Of a stretch of 45,254 nucleotides of DNA, positions 15,892-24,812 are shown one piece after another. Position 1 is the stretch's first letter. Each line of letters opens with the position of its first letter. The stretch is from a virus. A program made the position numbers and the translations under genes. The notes under the pieces were generated by a model. It was not told where the DNA came from. It ran no database searches and saw only the letters and a list, made by a program, of their open reading frames with translations. Where the stretch lies: IMG/VR virus record IMGVR_UViG_3300009502_000085, positions 1 through 45,254 of that record; one strand, given 5' to 3'.

Positions 15892-16115
15892 GTACAGGAT
15901 CAGTAAATATCACATATTGTGATATAGAAATGCAGATAGAGTATGAAGCTACTCCATACTATCCTCAAACCTACGAACATCCTGCAGAGGGTGGAGACTT
16001 TGACATTAATGAAGTGATTGTAGGTGGTGTGAATATCATCTCACTGATTAGTAAAGATGATATGGATAAAATACAACAAATGCCTATCAATGATTTAGAA
16101 ATAAATGAAGATTAA
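15888..16115 (+). CDS. small beta-rich acidic protein
   Basis: 75 residues, coupled by ATGA to the coiled-coil gene. The N-terminal half has alternating hydrophobic strands and an aromatic YEATPYYPQTYEHPAEGG segment. The middle GGDFDINEV followed by a strand and a helix resembles small proteins common in phage accessory regions. No known function. Confidence 0.6.
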   Translation: MSTGSVNITYCDIEMQIEYEATPYYPQTYEHPAEGGDFDINEVIVGGVNIISLISKDDMDKIQQMPINDLEINED

Positions 16116-16126
16116 AACCAACAAAA

Positions 16127-16933
16127 ATGAAAGGCGTTATTTACACAACAACAAAGGAGCTGTTAATAGGCACTCCTCTTCCTTTAGAAACAAACACTTA
16201 TAAGCCTGTAGAGCACGAAAAGCTTATAGATTTGACATTAGAAGGAATTGCCCAGGCAGGGTTCAACATTGAGAAAGAAGTATATACCTCAGCCAAGTAT
16301 GGACAGGTAGCTACAGGACGATTCAGCATTAATACAGTCTCAGATAATGAGATGAATTTGCAGATTATGTTTCAGAACAGCTATGACAAAAGCTTACCAT
16401 TAAAATTCTCTATTGGTGCTATGGTGCTAGTATGTGAGAACGGTATGATAGCATTCAGAAATATTGATTCCTTTAGAAAGAAACATATGGGTGATATTCA
16501 GACCCTGGCTCCACAAAGGATTGCAGATTATATTAAGAATGCTGGGGAAATATTCCAAGGCTTACAAGGAGAACGTGACAAGATGAAGAACATCGAAGTC
16601 AACAGAAGACAAGCTGCAGAGTATATGGGAAGAATGTATATCGAGGAACAGTTTATTGAAGCTACACAATTGAACATCATTAAACGTCAGCTAGACAAAC
16701 CTACACATGATTACAAATCTCCTGGTAGTCTCTGGGAGCTCTACAATCATACAACGTTTGCCATTGGTGGTATTAATCCAGGACGTTGGATGGAGGATCA
16801 CATGGCTGCTCACAAGTTCTTCAGTGACATAGCTGAAAGTGATCATATGGCTGCTGCAACTTTGGCTGCAGATATTATCGAAGAGGCAATTATCATCGAT
16901 CCAAGACTTCAACAACTTAAAGATTATCAATAA
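16127..16933 (+). CDS. DUF932-family phage protein
   Basis: 268 residues. The central region has FQNSYDKSLPLKFSIGAMVL followed by VCENGMI, matching the S-Y-D-x-S-x-P and V-C-x-N-G-M signature of DUF932, a family on phages and plasmids with no proven biochemical role. The last 100 residues include a W-x-LYNHTTFAI segment also typical of the family. The length is normal. It lies in the replication region beside small unknown genes and starts 11 bases after the previous stop. Confidence 0.75.
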   Translation: MKGVIYTTTKELLIGTPLPLETNTYKPVEHEKLIDLTLEGIAQAGFNIEKEVYTSAKYGQVATGRFSINTVSDNEMNLQIMFQNSYDKSLPLKFSIGAMVLVCENGMIAFRNIDSFRKKHMGDIQTLAPQRIADYIKNAGEIFQGLQGERDKMKNIEVNRRQAAEYMGRMYIEEQFIEATQLNIIKRQLDKPTHDYKSPGSLWELYNHTTFAIGGINPGRWMEDHMAAHKFFSDIAESDHMAAATLAADIIEEAIIIDPRLQQLKDYQ

Positions 16934-16934
16934 A

Positions 16935-17132
16935 ATGGCTGCAACGTTTATCAAAATCAATGATGTTCGTTTGATCAAGAGTTCCATCAAACGATATATA
17001 CCTAACGGTAATACAAGTATCAACATCTATTATTGTCCATCCAGGAATAAGATGGATGTTGAGACATTTAGTTTCTCTACAAAGAAACTTAAAGATGAGA
17101 TGATTGCTAAACTTGATGGATTATTCCTATGA
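16935..17132 (+). CDS. small hypothetical protein
   Basis: 65 residues from ATG 16935, one base after the DUF932 stop; the longer in-frame extension is a shadow of the DUF932 gene. It is a basic beta-rich protein (MAATFIKINDVRLIKSSIKR) with an IYYCPSRNKMDVETF middle. It overlaps the next start as ATGA. Function unknown. Confidence 0.6.
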   Translation: MAATFIKINDVRLIKSSIKRYIPNGNTSINIYYCPSRNKMDVETFSFSTKKLKDEMIAKLDGLFL

Positions 17133-17371
17133 AAGTCAGATGTATACAACAAGGTGTAGTGTCAATGAATGTTAAACCACATCACATTCCTATAGTAAAT
17201 CAAATCTATACTATAAAGGAAGTGATTGAGAATTCAATTACTCTGCAAGGTACGAATAACAGAACTTGGTATGTACTTGAAGAAATACCTATCATGCATC
17301 ATCATTCATCAATATTTGAGGAATATGTAGAACCTCTTAATATAATCGAGTATTTAAAATCAAAAGTGTAA
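17129..17371 (+). CDS. small hypothetical protein
   Basis: 80 residues, beta-rich, with a His cluster (MHHHSSIFEEYVEPL). The pattern MKVRC...YTIKEV..NSITLQG..R.WYVLE resembles small beta-barrel phage proteins of unknown role. It is coupled by ATGA to the previous gene and lies five bases before the glycosylase-like gene. Confidence 0.55.
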   Translation: MKVRCIQQGVVSMNVKPHHIPIVNQIYTIKEVIENSITLQGTNNRTWYVLEEIPIMHHHSSIFEEYVEPLNIIEYLKSKV

Positions 17372-17375
17372 AATT

Positions 17376-18092
17376 ATGAATTGGGAAAATTTCAAAGACA
17401 AGTTTCATGAGAGCTGGCATCCAAAACTTAAACCTTTTGTTGAGAGCCAGGAGTGTGACAAGATCTATGATTTTCTTAAGAATGAGTCAAAGCGGGGTAA
17501 AAAAATAGCCCCGCTTTCACTTAACACCTACAGGTGTTTTCTTGAGACTCCATACGATCAGATTAAAGCAATATTGGTAGGGATGTGTCCGTATCACACC
17601 TTCAGAGATGATAGTCCTGTTGCTGATGGGTTATTGATGGGCTGCAGTATTACTAACTATGTACAACCATCATTAGATAAATTCTACAGAGGAATTGAGA
17701 TTGACTTACATCAGGGATTAAAGATGAATCATAGTAATACACCAGATGTGAGCTATCTTGCTAAACAGGGAGTGCTGATGTTAAACGCTGGTCTCACTGT
17801 AGAAGCTAACAAACCAGGATCTCATAATGAGATATGGGAACCCTTTATGAAATATCTGTTTCAGGAAGTGTTCGATGTTATCAGGGTACCAATTGTAATG
17901 CTGGGAAAAGAAGCTACAAATATTGAGAGGTACATCGATCCATTTACCTGGACATTTGAAGTCTCTCATCCTGCCAGTGCTGCATATTCAGGAAGTGAAT
18001 GGGATCCTGAAGGAGTATTTAGAAAGGTCAACAAGATCTTACACGATACTAATAATGAACAAATACAATGGTTAGATATAATAAATCCTTAA
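17376..18092 (+). CDS. uracil-DNA glycosylase family protein lacking the catalytic Asp
   Basis: 238 residues, similar in order and spacing to Ung (family 1). The water-activating loop GQDPYH appears as GMCPYH at residues 69-74: the catalytic Asp is Cys71 (codon TGT 17586-17588, two base changes from an Asp codon). Other elements are kept: DGLLM after the loop, PSLDKFYRGIE, the uracil-reading Asn in VLMLNAGLTV (Asn137), and the HPS loop as SHPASAAY. The protein would therefore be expected to bind DNA or base without normal catalysis, or to use another mechanism. It sits in the replication operon between small unknown genes and is intact. Confidence 0.82.
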   Translation: MNWENFKDKFHESWHPKLKPFVESQECDKIYDFLKNESKRGKKIAPLSLNTYRCFLETPYDQIKAILVGMCPYHTFRDDSPVADGLLMGCSITNYVQPSLDKFYRGIEIDLHQGLKMNHSNTPDVSYLAKQGVLMLNAGLTVEANKPGSHNEIWEPFMKYLFQEVFDVIRVPIVMLGKEATNIERYIDPFTWTFEVSHPASAAYSGSEWDPEGVFRKVNKILHDTNNEQIQWLDIINP

Positions 18093-18093
18093 A

Positions 18094-18387
18094 ATGTTAG
18101 ATTATCAAGAAATGTATGAAAAACTCTTAGCAGAGTTCGAACAATACAAACTGGAGAGTGTCAAATGGGGAACTCTTGATTTCACATCATCAGAAGTAGA
18201 TGGTATGCAAATATCAGAAGATAAAGCCCAAGATGCCTTAGAAGACATGATAAGACATCATGATTGTAATAATGGTATTACTTGGGTAACTGTAGATCAT
18301 TATCTCAGGATGTATGGGGGAAAAGTACCTGAAGGTGAAGAACAATGGAGAAAAGATTTAATTAAAGAACAAAAATCATATTCATAA
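18094..18387 (+). CDS. hypothetical protein
   Basis: 97 residues, acidic, with an N-terminal coiled-coil-like helix (DYQEMYEKLLAEFEQYKLE) and a C-terminal half including HHDCNNGITWVTVDHYLRMY. It starts one base after the glycosylase-like gene and ends 16 bases before the rIIA-like gene. No known domain. Confidence 0.6.
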   Translation: MLDYQEMYEKLLAEFEQYKLESVKWGTLDFTSSEVDGMQISEDKAQDALEDMIRHHDCNNGITWVTVDHYLRMYGGKVPEGEEQWRKDLIKEQKSYS

Positions 18388-18403
18388 TAAACAAAGAAGG
18401 AGA

Positions 18404-20767
18404 ATGATTCTAGAAAAACAAACAGAAGCTGATGTCCTCGTAGAAGGGGAAATGAGTGACACAATTGCAATGGGGCTAGACTTAGATTCTGCACAGATGA
18501 TTATGCAGATGTTAAGTAAAAATCTCTATAGTGATGAGATTGGTTCTCCTATTAGGGAGTTGGCAAGCAATGCCCTGGATAGTCATAGAAGAGCTGGAGT
18601 TGACAAACCAATTGTAGTTTCACTGATACGTAATGAACAGTACAATTATGAATTCTCTGTAGAGGATTTTGGTATTGGGCTGGATGCTGATGATATTAAA
18701 AATATCATTAGTAAATATGGAAAGAGTCTGGCTCGTACAGAAGCTAATGCTCTGGGAATGATGGGGTTGGGATTCAAGAGTCCCCTGGCATATACCTCTG
18801 CTTTCTACTTCATCTGTAGGAAAGATGGAATGGAACGTAAGTATATGATGTATGAAGGAGAGAATGGTAACTCTATCGATCCTTTATCTGAGCAAGAGAC
18901 AGACCAGCCTAATGGTGTTAAAGTTATTATGCCTATCAAATCTGGTGACAGATACTCTTTTGTTACTAAGATCAAAGAACAATTGGCTTATTTTGAAAGT
19001 GTATTCTTCAATTGTGATGGATATGTATCTAACGATTACAACATTCATCGCAGTGAGCACTTTCAATTTTCTGACATGTCACAAGATCAGAGTATGCATA
19101 TTTGCCTGGATAATGTTTACTATCCCCTTGATTTTATTAAGATGGGTATTGATAGGATCAATGTTCCTATAGGATTGAGATTCACTCTGACAGATGGGTT
19201 GTTTCCTGTTCCTAACAGGGAAGCTTTGAGATATACCCCTGAAGCCAAGCAGACTATTCTTAATAAGATTCATCAGGTAGCTGATTATTTTGTTGATAAG
19301 TATAATGAGCAAGTTGTTTATACAGATGATATCAATTCTATCTTTCAGTATTATGATACAAAGGTAAGACATGTAGTAATAGAAGGTCGTTATTATGACA
19401 TAGCTACATTAATGCCTTTTACTACAAAATCTGTTTCAATTCCTACTTATAAAGGGATGAAGTATATTGATATGAAGAATGTCTTTAATCATAAAGCACA
19501 TCTTCTGAAAGAGTATCGAGCAAACTATGTCTATCGTAATGGTAAGGTTACTGAAATTAATGAAGCTGTAAAGGCTAATAATGTAGATAACATTCATTAT
19601 TATCTATTTACTGATAAAGTATCAGGTAACAAGAGAGAATATATGAAGAGTATCTATGCAAGTAATTCTTACTTTGTAAAGAAAACCAGGCCATTTGTTC
19701 TAGGTAATCGTCACAGCACTAATACTGATAACTATCATGTACTTCTTTCACTTCACAAATATCCTAAGCATTTGTGGAGAAAGATTATTGTGGAGTATCA
19801 GACTCTTCAGCAAATCTACATTAGTCAATTTAAGGATTACGATGCAATCGAAATCCCTAAGAGCTGGCATGATGATAGAAAGAAGAAGAGGATATACACT
19901 GGAGGGGGCAGAAGGACTAAACTTAAAGGACAGATCTTTGGAAAGATTTGTACACGCCTTGAGAAACAAGTACGTGACAAGAGTTCAAAGCTTGTACCTA
20001 TTACCCTGGACCTAGAAGATCTTCACAAGTTTAAAGGACTTACTGTTTATACTTCTTATGATGATGCAGATCTACTTGATCCTTTATATAAGATTACGAA
20101 TAGGGTTAAGATAAATCTTAGGTATGTAGCATTCTCTGACAGGGAGATGAAACTTGTCAAAACATTAGACATTCACAATTTAATATCTTATGACAAATTT
20201 ATGGAAGGTAACAATATGCCATTCAAACGTCTGATCACAGCCTATCTTATCGCTGGACTGATAGATGAGCAGAAACATGTATTTAGTAAACTATCTCATA
20301 TCGAAACTGTCTCTACTACTCTTTATAACAAACTGAAAGAGTTGAAAGATTATAAGAGAGATCATTATAACAATTCTAGTGATTCTATATTCAGAGCAAT
20401 GCTTGAAGTGGCCCAGGAACATCAATTGTTTGATCCTTCTATTTATTCAACATATCTAAGTATCAAAGAATTGTTAGATAAGCTAAAGTTTCTAAACATT
20501 GTATTGAAACAAAGCATTGAAAATGGGTACAGTTACAGAAGCACTTATTTTGATGCTGAAGAGACTCATCAGCTACTCGTAGATATGTTTAAGTATCACA
20601 AACAAAGAGTCAACCTGGATAATTACAAGATCTCTATGAATCCTGATCCTATTGTATTGGATACAATAGTTGAGGATGAAGAAGATCTACCTGAGCAGGA
20701 CGATCTTGAAGAAGATGAAGCACTCACTGATGAAGTATTACAAGAATTACAAGAACAAGCAGTATAA
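18404..20767 (+). CDS. rIIA: rIIA-like protein with GHKL ATPase domain
   Basis: 787 residues. The N-terminal 200 residues form a GHKL (Hsp90/histidine-kinase/MutL) ATP-binding domain: N box SPIRELASNALDSH with Asn56 and Asp59, G1 box VEDFGIGLD (Asp88), and a glycine-rich lid GMMGLGFKSPLAY. The rest is helical and charged and ends in an acidic low-complexity tail (EEDLPEQDDLEEDE). T4 rIIA is a membrane-associated protein that, with rIIB, affects lysis inhibition and exclusion by prophages; the length fits (T4 about 725). The next gene is rIIB-like, keeping the classical pair. Confidence 0.88.
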   Translation: MILEKQTEADVLVEGEMSDTIAMGLDLDSAQMIMQMLSKNLYSDEIGSPIRELASNALDSHRRAGVDKPIVVSLIRNEQYNYEFSVEDFGIGLDADDIKNIISKYGKSLARTEANALGMMGLGFKSPLAYTSAFYFICRKDGMERKYMMYEGENGNSIDPLSEQETDQPNGVKVIMPIKSGDRYSFVTKIKEQLAYFESVFFNCDGYVSNDYNIHRSEHFQFSDMSQDQSMHICLDNVYYPLDFIKMGIDRINVPIGLRFTLTDGLFPVPNREALRYTPEAKQTILNKIHQVADYFVDKYNEQVVYTDDINSIFQYYDTKVRHVVIEGRYYDIATLMPFTTKSVSIPTYKGMKYIDMKNVFNHKAHLLKEYRANYVYRNGKVTEINEAVKANNVDNIHYYLFTDKVSGNKREYMKSIYASNSYFVKKTRPFVLGNRHSTNTDNYHVLLSLHKYPKHLWRKIIVEYQTLQQIYISQFKDYDAIEIPKSWHDDRKKKRIYTGGGRRTKLKGQIFGKICTRLEKQVRDKSSKLVPITLDLEDLHKFKGLTVYTSYDDADLLDPLYKITNRVKINLRYVAFSDREMKLVKTLDIHNLISYDKFMEGNNMPFKRLITAYLIAGLIDEQKHVFSKLSHIETVSTTLYNKLKELKDYKRDHYNNSSDSIFRAMLEVAQEHQLFDPSIYSTYLSIKELLDKLKFLNIVLKQSIENGYSYRSTYFDAEETHQLLVDMFKYHKQRVNLDNYKISMNPDPIVLDTIVEDEEDLPEQDDLEEDEALTDEVLQELQEQAV

Positions 20768-20788
20768 ACATTTAAAAACCAAAGAATT

Positions 20789-22681
20789 ATGAGTTTATTT
20801 TCGTTAGATTGGTTCAAGTCTGAAAGAGACAAAGAACTTGAACTATTAAAGATTGAAGAGCAGAGATTGAGAAACCAGTTGCTCCAGAAGATGTTAGACA
20901 CACCTGATCTATTTAAAAATTCATCCAATAGAGAGGCTAGTCATAACATAAAAGCGATTTCAACATCTGGTAATATAACTATCCACATAGATCCAGAAGA
21001 AAACGTTACAGATTCTGAAAAGAGTGTTACAATTGATGAGCAGTTACCAAGAACAATTCCTCCTCAGGATGTTGAATTGTTGAAGGAGATAACAGAAGAA
21101 AGACCTAGTGTGACAATTGATGAGTCAAGACCTTACGACTATTTGTATACAGATCAAGAGAATCGTACAGGATCTTTAGGAATAAGATACACTGATGAAC
21201 CTATTTCTGAAGACGTAGTGTTATTAGATGCTGAACTATCTCCTGAGCAAGAAGTTAAACTTAAAGAGTTAGTTGAACTTGCTGAGATTGTAGAAAAAGA
21301 ACTTAGACCAGAAATAGTAATTGAACTAATTTCTGAAGAAGCTGTTCAAGAGTTTAAAGAGAAACTTCAAAAATTTGTTGAGAGTGAGAAAGTAATAGAG
21401 AAGACTCCTCCTCCCCCAGCTACTATTTACAAAACAGCAAAACTTATCAACAATGTTATCAACGTTATCCTTAGAGATGGAACTATTCTTACAAAGGTTG
21501 GTGTAGACAGGGAATTCTTCGAGAAGGTAAAAGCTGCAGAGACAGAACAGGCTATTCGTGATCTATTCATTCCTCAGGAACAGATTAGGGAGAAGAAGGC
21601 TGATGATGTCAAGAAAGAAAAGGTAAAGAAAGAGATTGAGCAAGTTAAAGCAATACTCAAAGGAGTAGACCTTTTGAAAGACTGTCCTGATTTTAAAGTG
21701 ATAGATGATGCTGTTTATCTAAAAGGGATTGATAGGAGTATCCCTAAAGTCTTACTAGAAAAGTTCATTAGCTTATTTGCCAAGTATGAAGGATTAAATG
21801 TAACGATCACTGACGAATTCTTAGCATTAAAGAAATTTTGGCTAAAGTGCTGCTTGAATCCTAATGCCCAGAGTGCAGAAGATCTCTACTTGTTCCTGTC
21901 AAAACATCAATTCAAGATTGATAAACATGGTAATTTCTATGCATATAGACGAGTGGTGAGTCAGAATACATCTAAAGACAAAGATTTGGTTGATTTTATT
22001 TCTAATACACACAATAAAGTAAAAGCTGTATGGAAAAAGAAACCAGCTATTTTCGATGTATACTCTCGATTAGGAGAATACAGATTAGTTACAGATGAAA
22101 AAATTCCTAAAGAAGACAATCCTTTCTGGATAAAAGTTGGTAATCTTAAGGATTTGTATGAAAATCTTCCTAATATGAAGGAGAATAGTTATACAGATGC
22201 TCAAACACATTCTTATTCTTATAAAGTAGGAGAAGTAATAAGTATGCCAAGGAATGAAGGAGATGACAATAATACAGTTAGCTGTAGTAAAGGTTTTCAT
22301 CAAGCCAGTAAAGAATATGATTACAGTGGATTTGGAGACACACCTATTCTTAGCATTGTTAATCCAATGGATGTATTAGCTGTTCCAGAAGGAGAAGTAG
22401 GAAAACTTCGAGTTTGTCGATGGTTCTTTGCAATGACTCTTCCTGAGAAAGAAAAGTACATACTGGACGATGATGCATTTGATGTTAGTGACCTTGGAGA
22501 CATTTTTGAAGAGAAATGCATGAGTAATATTGAGGAACATGTAGCTACTAGTTATGCTGAAGAAGTAAAACGACATACATTTAATGTTCCTAAGTTATTT
22601 ACAGAAAGTGCAAGTTCTATAATCTCATGTCTTGGAGAAATAAATACTGTTCTTTCTAAAAGAGTATCTATAATTAAATAA
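20789..22681 (+). CDS. rIIB: rIIB-like protein with N-terminal extension
   Basis: 630 residues. The C-terminal 280 residues carry rIIB hallmarks: FLSKHQFKIDKHGNFYAYRR, VWKKKPAIFDVYSR, a CSKGFHQAS motif, and ILSIVNPMDVLAVPEGEVGK followed by LRVCRWFF. The first 330 residues are mostly charged helix with a 17-residue Pro/Glu linker at about residue 205 and are absent from T4 rIIB (about 312 residues), so this version is fused to an extra coiled domain. It is 21 bases downstream of rIIA and ends at a terminator hairpin. Confidence 0.85.
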   Translation: MSLFSLDWFKSERDKELELLKIEEQRLRNQLLQKMLDTPDLFKNSSNREASHNIKAISTSGNITIHIDPEENVTDSEKSVTIDEQLPRTIPPQDVELLKEITEERPSVTIDESRPYDYLYTDQENRTGSLGIRYTDEPISEDVVLLDAELSPEQEVKLKELVELAEIVEKELRPEIVIELISEEAVQEFKEKLQKFVESEKVIEKTPPPPATIYKTAKLINNVINVILRDGTILTKVGVDREFFEKVKAAETEQAIRDLFIPQEQIREKKADDVKKEKVKKEIEQVKAILKGVDLLKDCPDFKVIDDAVYLKGIDRSIPKVLLEKFISLFAKYEGLNVTITDEFLALKKFWLKCCLNPNAQSAEDLYLFLSKHQFKIDKHGNFYAYRRVVSQNTSKDKDLVDFISNTHNKVKAVWKKKPAIFDVYSRLGEYRLVTDEKIPKEDNPFWIKVGNLKDLYENLPNMKENSYTDAQTHSYSYKVGEVISMPRNEGDDNNTVSCSKGFHQASKEYDYSGFGDTPILSIVNPMDVLAVPEGEVGKLRVCRWFFAMTLPEKEKYILDDDAFDVSDLGDIFEEKCMSNIEEHVATSYAEEVKRHTFNVPKLFTESASSIISCLGEINTVLSKRVSIIK

Positions 22682-22692
22682 GTTAGAGTTGA

Positions 22693-22726
22693 TGATGCCC
22701 AGAGATTTTATTATCTTTGGGTATCA
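22693..22726 (+). terminator. hairpin terminator after rIIB-like gene
   Basis: A 12-bp stem (22693-22704 with 22715-22726) with two G-U pairs and a ten-base AT loop, starting twelve bases after the rIIB stop. The following T-rich tract (TTAATTTAATT) is interrupted, so termination may be incomplete. It separates the rII pair from the nuclease cluster. Confidence 0.6.
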
Positions 22727-22741
22727 TTAATTTAATTAGAG

Positions 22742-23107
22742 ATGGCTAAAAAAGGAAAGATTTTAAAAGAAAAACCGTTTGCTGATGGTACAATGACTAA
22801 TGCTGCATTTTTTGGAATGATACGAGCTGGTCTTAGAAATAAGAGTAGATGGTATCCTCCTATAAAGACTTGTAAAGATAGAAATAGAGTTCCTTATATA
22901 GGTACAAATAAACGTAGAAAATGGTCATATCGATGTGAAAACTGTCATAAATTGTTTGATGCAGAGAAGGTTAAAGTTCATCATAAAATTGAATGTGGAG
23001 TATTGAATTCTTTTGATGATTTACCAGGATTTGTAAAACGATTGTTTTGTGATAGTATATCTCTTGCTCTTCTATGCGATGAGTGTCATGTAAAAACACA
23101 CAATTGA
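22742..23107 (+). CDS. HNH-family nuclease
   Basis: 121 residues. The N-terminal part (DGTMTNAAFFGMIRAGLRNK) is followed by a basic region and a C-terminal HNH/zinc module: CENCHKLFD, then VHHKIECG, and CDECHVKTHN as the last zinc knuckle. This compact type is common in phages with RecA-like recombination genes. It could be a homing enzyme or a DNA-processing nuclease; the conserved N-terminus favours a stable phage gene. It is four bases from the next gene. Confidence 0.75.
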   Translation: MAKKGKILKEKPFADGTMTNAAFFGMIRAGLRNKSRWYPPIKTCKDRNRVPYIGTNKRRKWSYRCENCHKLFDAEKVKVHHKIECGVLNSFDDLPGFVKRLFCDSISLALLCDECHVKTHN

Positions 23108-23111
23108 TTAT

Positions 23112-23837
23112 ATGGAAAATAAACTGTTATTTCTTTATATAAAAGAAACTCCTTGTGGGCTTAAATATTTAGGAACAACTTCTAGAAATCCTTTTAGATA
23201 TAAAGGTAGTGGGAAGTATTGGTTGAGAGTTGTACGAAAATATAAATATAGAGCCAGAACTATTAAAACTACTATATTATTTGAAACGCATTCAAGAGAA
23301 GAACTTAGAGAAAAAGGTCTATATTATTCTAAATTATGGAACGTAGTAAATGATATCTTCTGGGCTAATTTGATTCCAGAATCAGGAGAAAGTAGTACAA
23401 TAGGAGCAACTGTATCTGAAGAGACTAAACAAAAATATCTTCCAAAAATATTACACAGAGTAATGAGATTATCAGATAATTTAATCTATGATTCAGTAAA
23501 TCAAGCAGCTAGAGAAAATTCTATATATCCTAGTCATTTAAGACATAGACTTAATTTAAATGATGTTTCTATAGGATTTAGATATATAGACTCAGTATTA
23601 CAAGAGAAAGCTAAAAATACTGAACATGTTAAGTTCATAAAACAAAATCTTAGAAATGTAAAAAATATACCAAAAACTAGTTCATGTATTGGAGTATCTT
23701 GGAATAAGGAGAAAAATGTATGGGTGTCACAAATACGAATTAATGGTAAAAAATCATTTTTAGGATATTTTAATAATGAGATAGACGCTCATAACATTTA
23801 TCAAGAAAAATTAAACATAATAAAAAACGCAAAATGA
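23112..23837 (+). CDS. GIY-YIG-like homing endonuclease with C-terminal AP2 domain
   Basis: 241 residues. The N-terminus FLYIKETPCGLKYLGTTSR and YKGSGKYWLRVVRKYK resemble the divergent GIY-YIG-like (Seg-type) phage endonucleases, with Glu at EELREKGLYYSKLWNVV and the WANLIPESGE block. Residues 115-160 hold a small helix-turn-helix-like unit. The last 50 residues form an AP2/ERF-type DNA-binding domain (IGVSWNKEKNVWVSQIRING, then a G-Y-F strand and an A-H-N-I-Y-Q helix). AP2 domains occur in bacterial and phage homing enzymes. The stop overlaps the next start as ATGA. Confidence 0.7.
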   Translation: MENKLLFLYIKETPCGLKYLGTTSRNPFRYKGSGKYWLRVVRKYKYRARTIKTTILFETHSREELREKGLYYSKLWNVVNDIFWANLIPESGESSTIGATVSEETKQKYLPKILHRVMRLSDNLIYDSVNQAARENSIYPSHLRHRLNLNDVSIGFRYIDSVLQEKAKNTEHVKFIKQNLRNVKNIPKTSSCIGVSWNKEKNVWVSQIRINGKKSFLGYFNNEIDAHNIYQEKLNIIKNAK

Positions 23838-24247
23838 AAAGAATGGATAATAAATATTTTGTTCCAGATATAGAGGATCTTAGAGTTGGTTATAAGTGTG
23901 AAGTTAATGCTCTTGCTACAGCTGACAGAAAAGAAGATAAATGGGTATTTACATGTATACAGAGAATTGATCATATTGAAAGAGCTGAGATAGCTTTAAC
24001 TCTTAAGTATCTAAGAACTCCCTATCTCACCAAAGAGCAAATAGAAGCTGAAGGATGGACTTGTATAGGACAGAATCCTTACATCAATAATAACTTCTAT
24101 TATTTTAAGAAGGATGGAAGATTTCTGGATTTTAATGGTGTAACTCATGAAATAAAAATAGCAGAAGATTCTGAATATCCTGATTATAATGGTGAATGCA
24201 AATCCGTAAATGAATTTCGTTTTATATGTAAACTATTAAAAATATGA
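23834..24247 (+). CDS. conserved phage hypothetical protein
   Basis: 137 residues; an internal ATG at 23843 could be the start. It contains KYLRTPYLTKEQIEAEGWTC, a segment also seen in uncharacterised phage proteins, and aromatic NNNFYYFKKDGRFL. The overall impression is a beta-rich small domain. It is coupled to the upstream endonuclease by ATGA overlap, and ends with ATGA into the next gene. Confidence 0.6.
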   Translation: MKRMDNKYFVPDIEDLRVGYKCEVNALATADRKEDKWVFTCIQRIDHIERAEIALTLKYLRTPYLTKEQIEAEGWTCIGQNPYINNNFYYFKKDGRFLDFNGVTHEIKIAEDSEYPDYNGECKSVNEFRFICKLLKI

Positions 24248-24597
24248 ATAATGAAATAAAAGAAACGGGTATGTTCTCATATACAGTAGGACGTTTGTGG
24301 GATGGATGGTTGGAATTTAGAGATGAGCAAGGAAAGAGAGCAAAGGATGCTCACAAGTCTTTAAGAGTGACAGTGTTAGCTGAACGCAAAGACTACCAAA
24401 TCATTTCTTTAAAACAACTCCTCGAATACAAAGATGAGGATTTGATAAGTAAGAAGGCAGATAATCGATTTAAAGAGGATTTCAAATTATATCGATTTGA
24501 ATGGAAGCCTTTTCAGGAGATAGGTAAAACATTAACGTTTATAGAAAAAACCAAAAATGGCAATAAAAGGGGTAAGCAAAACAGAAGCAAATTATAA
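24244..24597 (+). CDS. hypothetical basic protein
   Basis: 117 residues. It includes YTVGRLWDGWLEFRDEQGKR and a basic C-terminal tail (KTKNGNKRGKQNRSKL). No motif is recognised. Its 3' end overlaps by 40 bases a 20-codon frame beginning at 24557 that resembles the lost start of the exonuclease gene further on. Confidence 0.6.
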   Translation: MNNEIKETGMFSYTVGRLWDGWLEFRDEQGKRAKDAHKSLRVTVLAERKDYQIISLKQLLEYKDEDLISKKADNRFKEDFKLYRFEWKPFQEIGKTLTFIEKTKNGNKRGKQNRSKL

Positions 24598-24619
24598 CAT
24601 TATTAATTTAAAATTATAA
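24557..24619 (+). pseudogene. possible relic of the 5' end of the exonuclease gene
   Basis: A 20-residue frame reading MAIKGVSKTEANYNIINLKL then TAA. The SKTEANY segment aligns with SKSEKEY just ahead of the RAIVMDSSSSLKDF block of the PD-(D/E)XK nuclease about 1 kb downstream. This suggests the original start of that gene was cut off when the 62-codon gene and the GIY-YIG gene between them were inserted. The similarity is short, so this is tentative. Confidence 0.35.
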
Positions 24620-24623
24620 CAAA

Positions 24624-24812
24624 ATGAAAAATATTACAAAAGAAGAAATAGTATTGATTATTAAAGAAGAGTGGGATAATTCAAGACTAGGAAGTTATTT
24701 TACAAACAATACTCCTGATTGGATTAAAGAAATAGTTCCTAAAGAGTATATTTCTCACCCAATGGATACAATTGCTAATAACGCTGCTAATAAAATTTTA
24801 AATATGTTGTGA
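24624..24812 (+). CDS. small hypothetical protein
   Basis: 62 residues, helical, with an N-terminal KNITKEEIVLIIKEEW and a C-terminal PMDTIANNAANKIL. No family is recognised. It directly precedes the GIY-YIG endonuclease and overlaps its start by one base, and may have travelled with it. Confidence 0.5.
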   Translation: MKNITKEEIVLIIKEEWDNSRLGSYFTNNTPDWIKEIVPKEYISHPMDTIANNAANKILNML

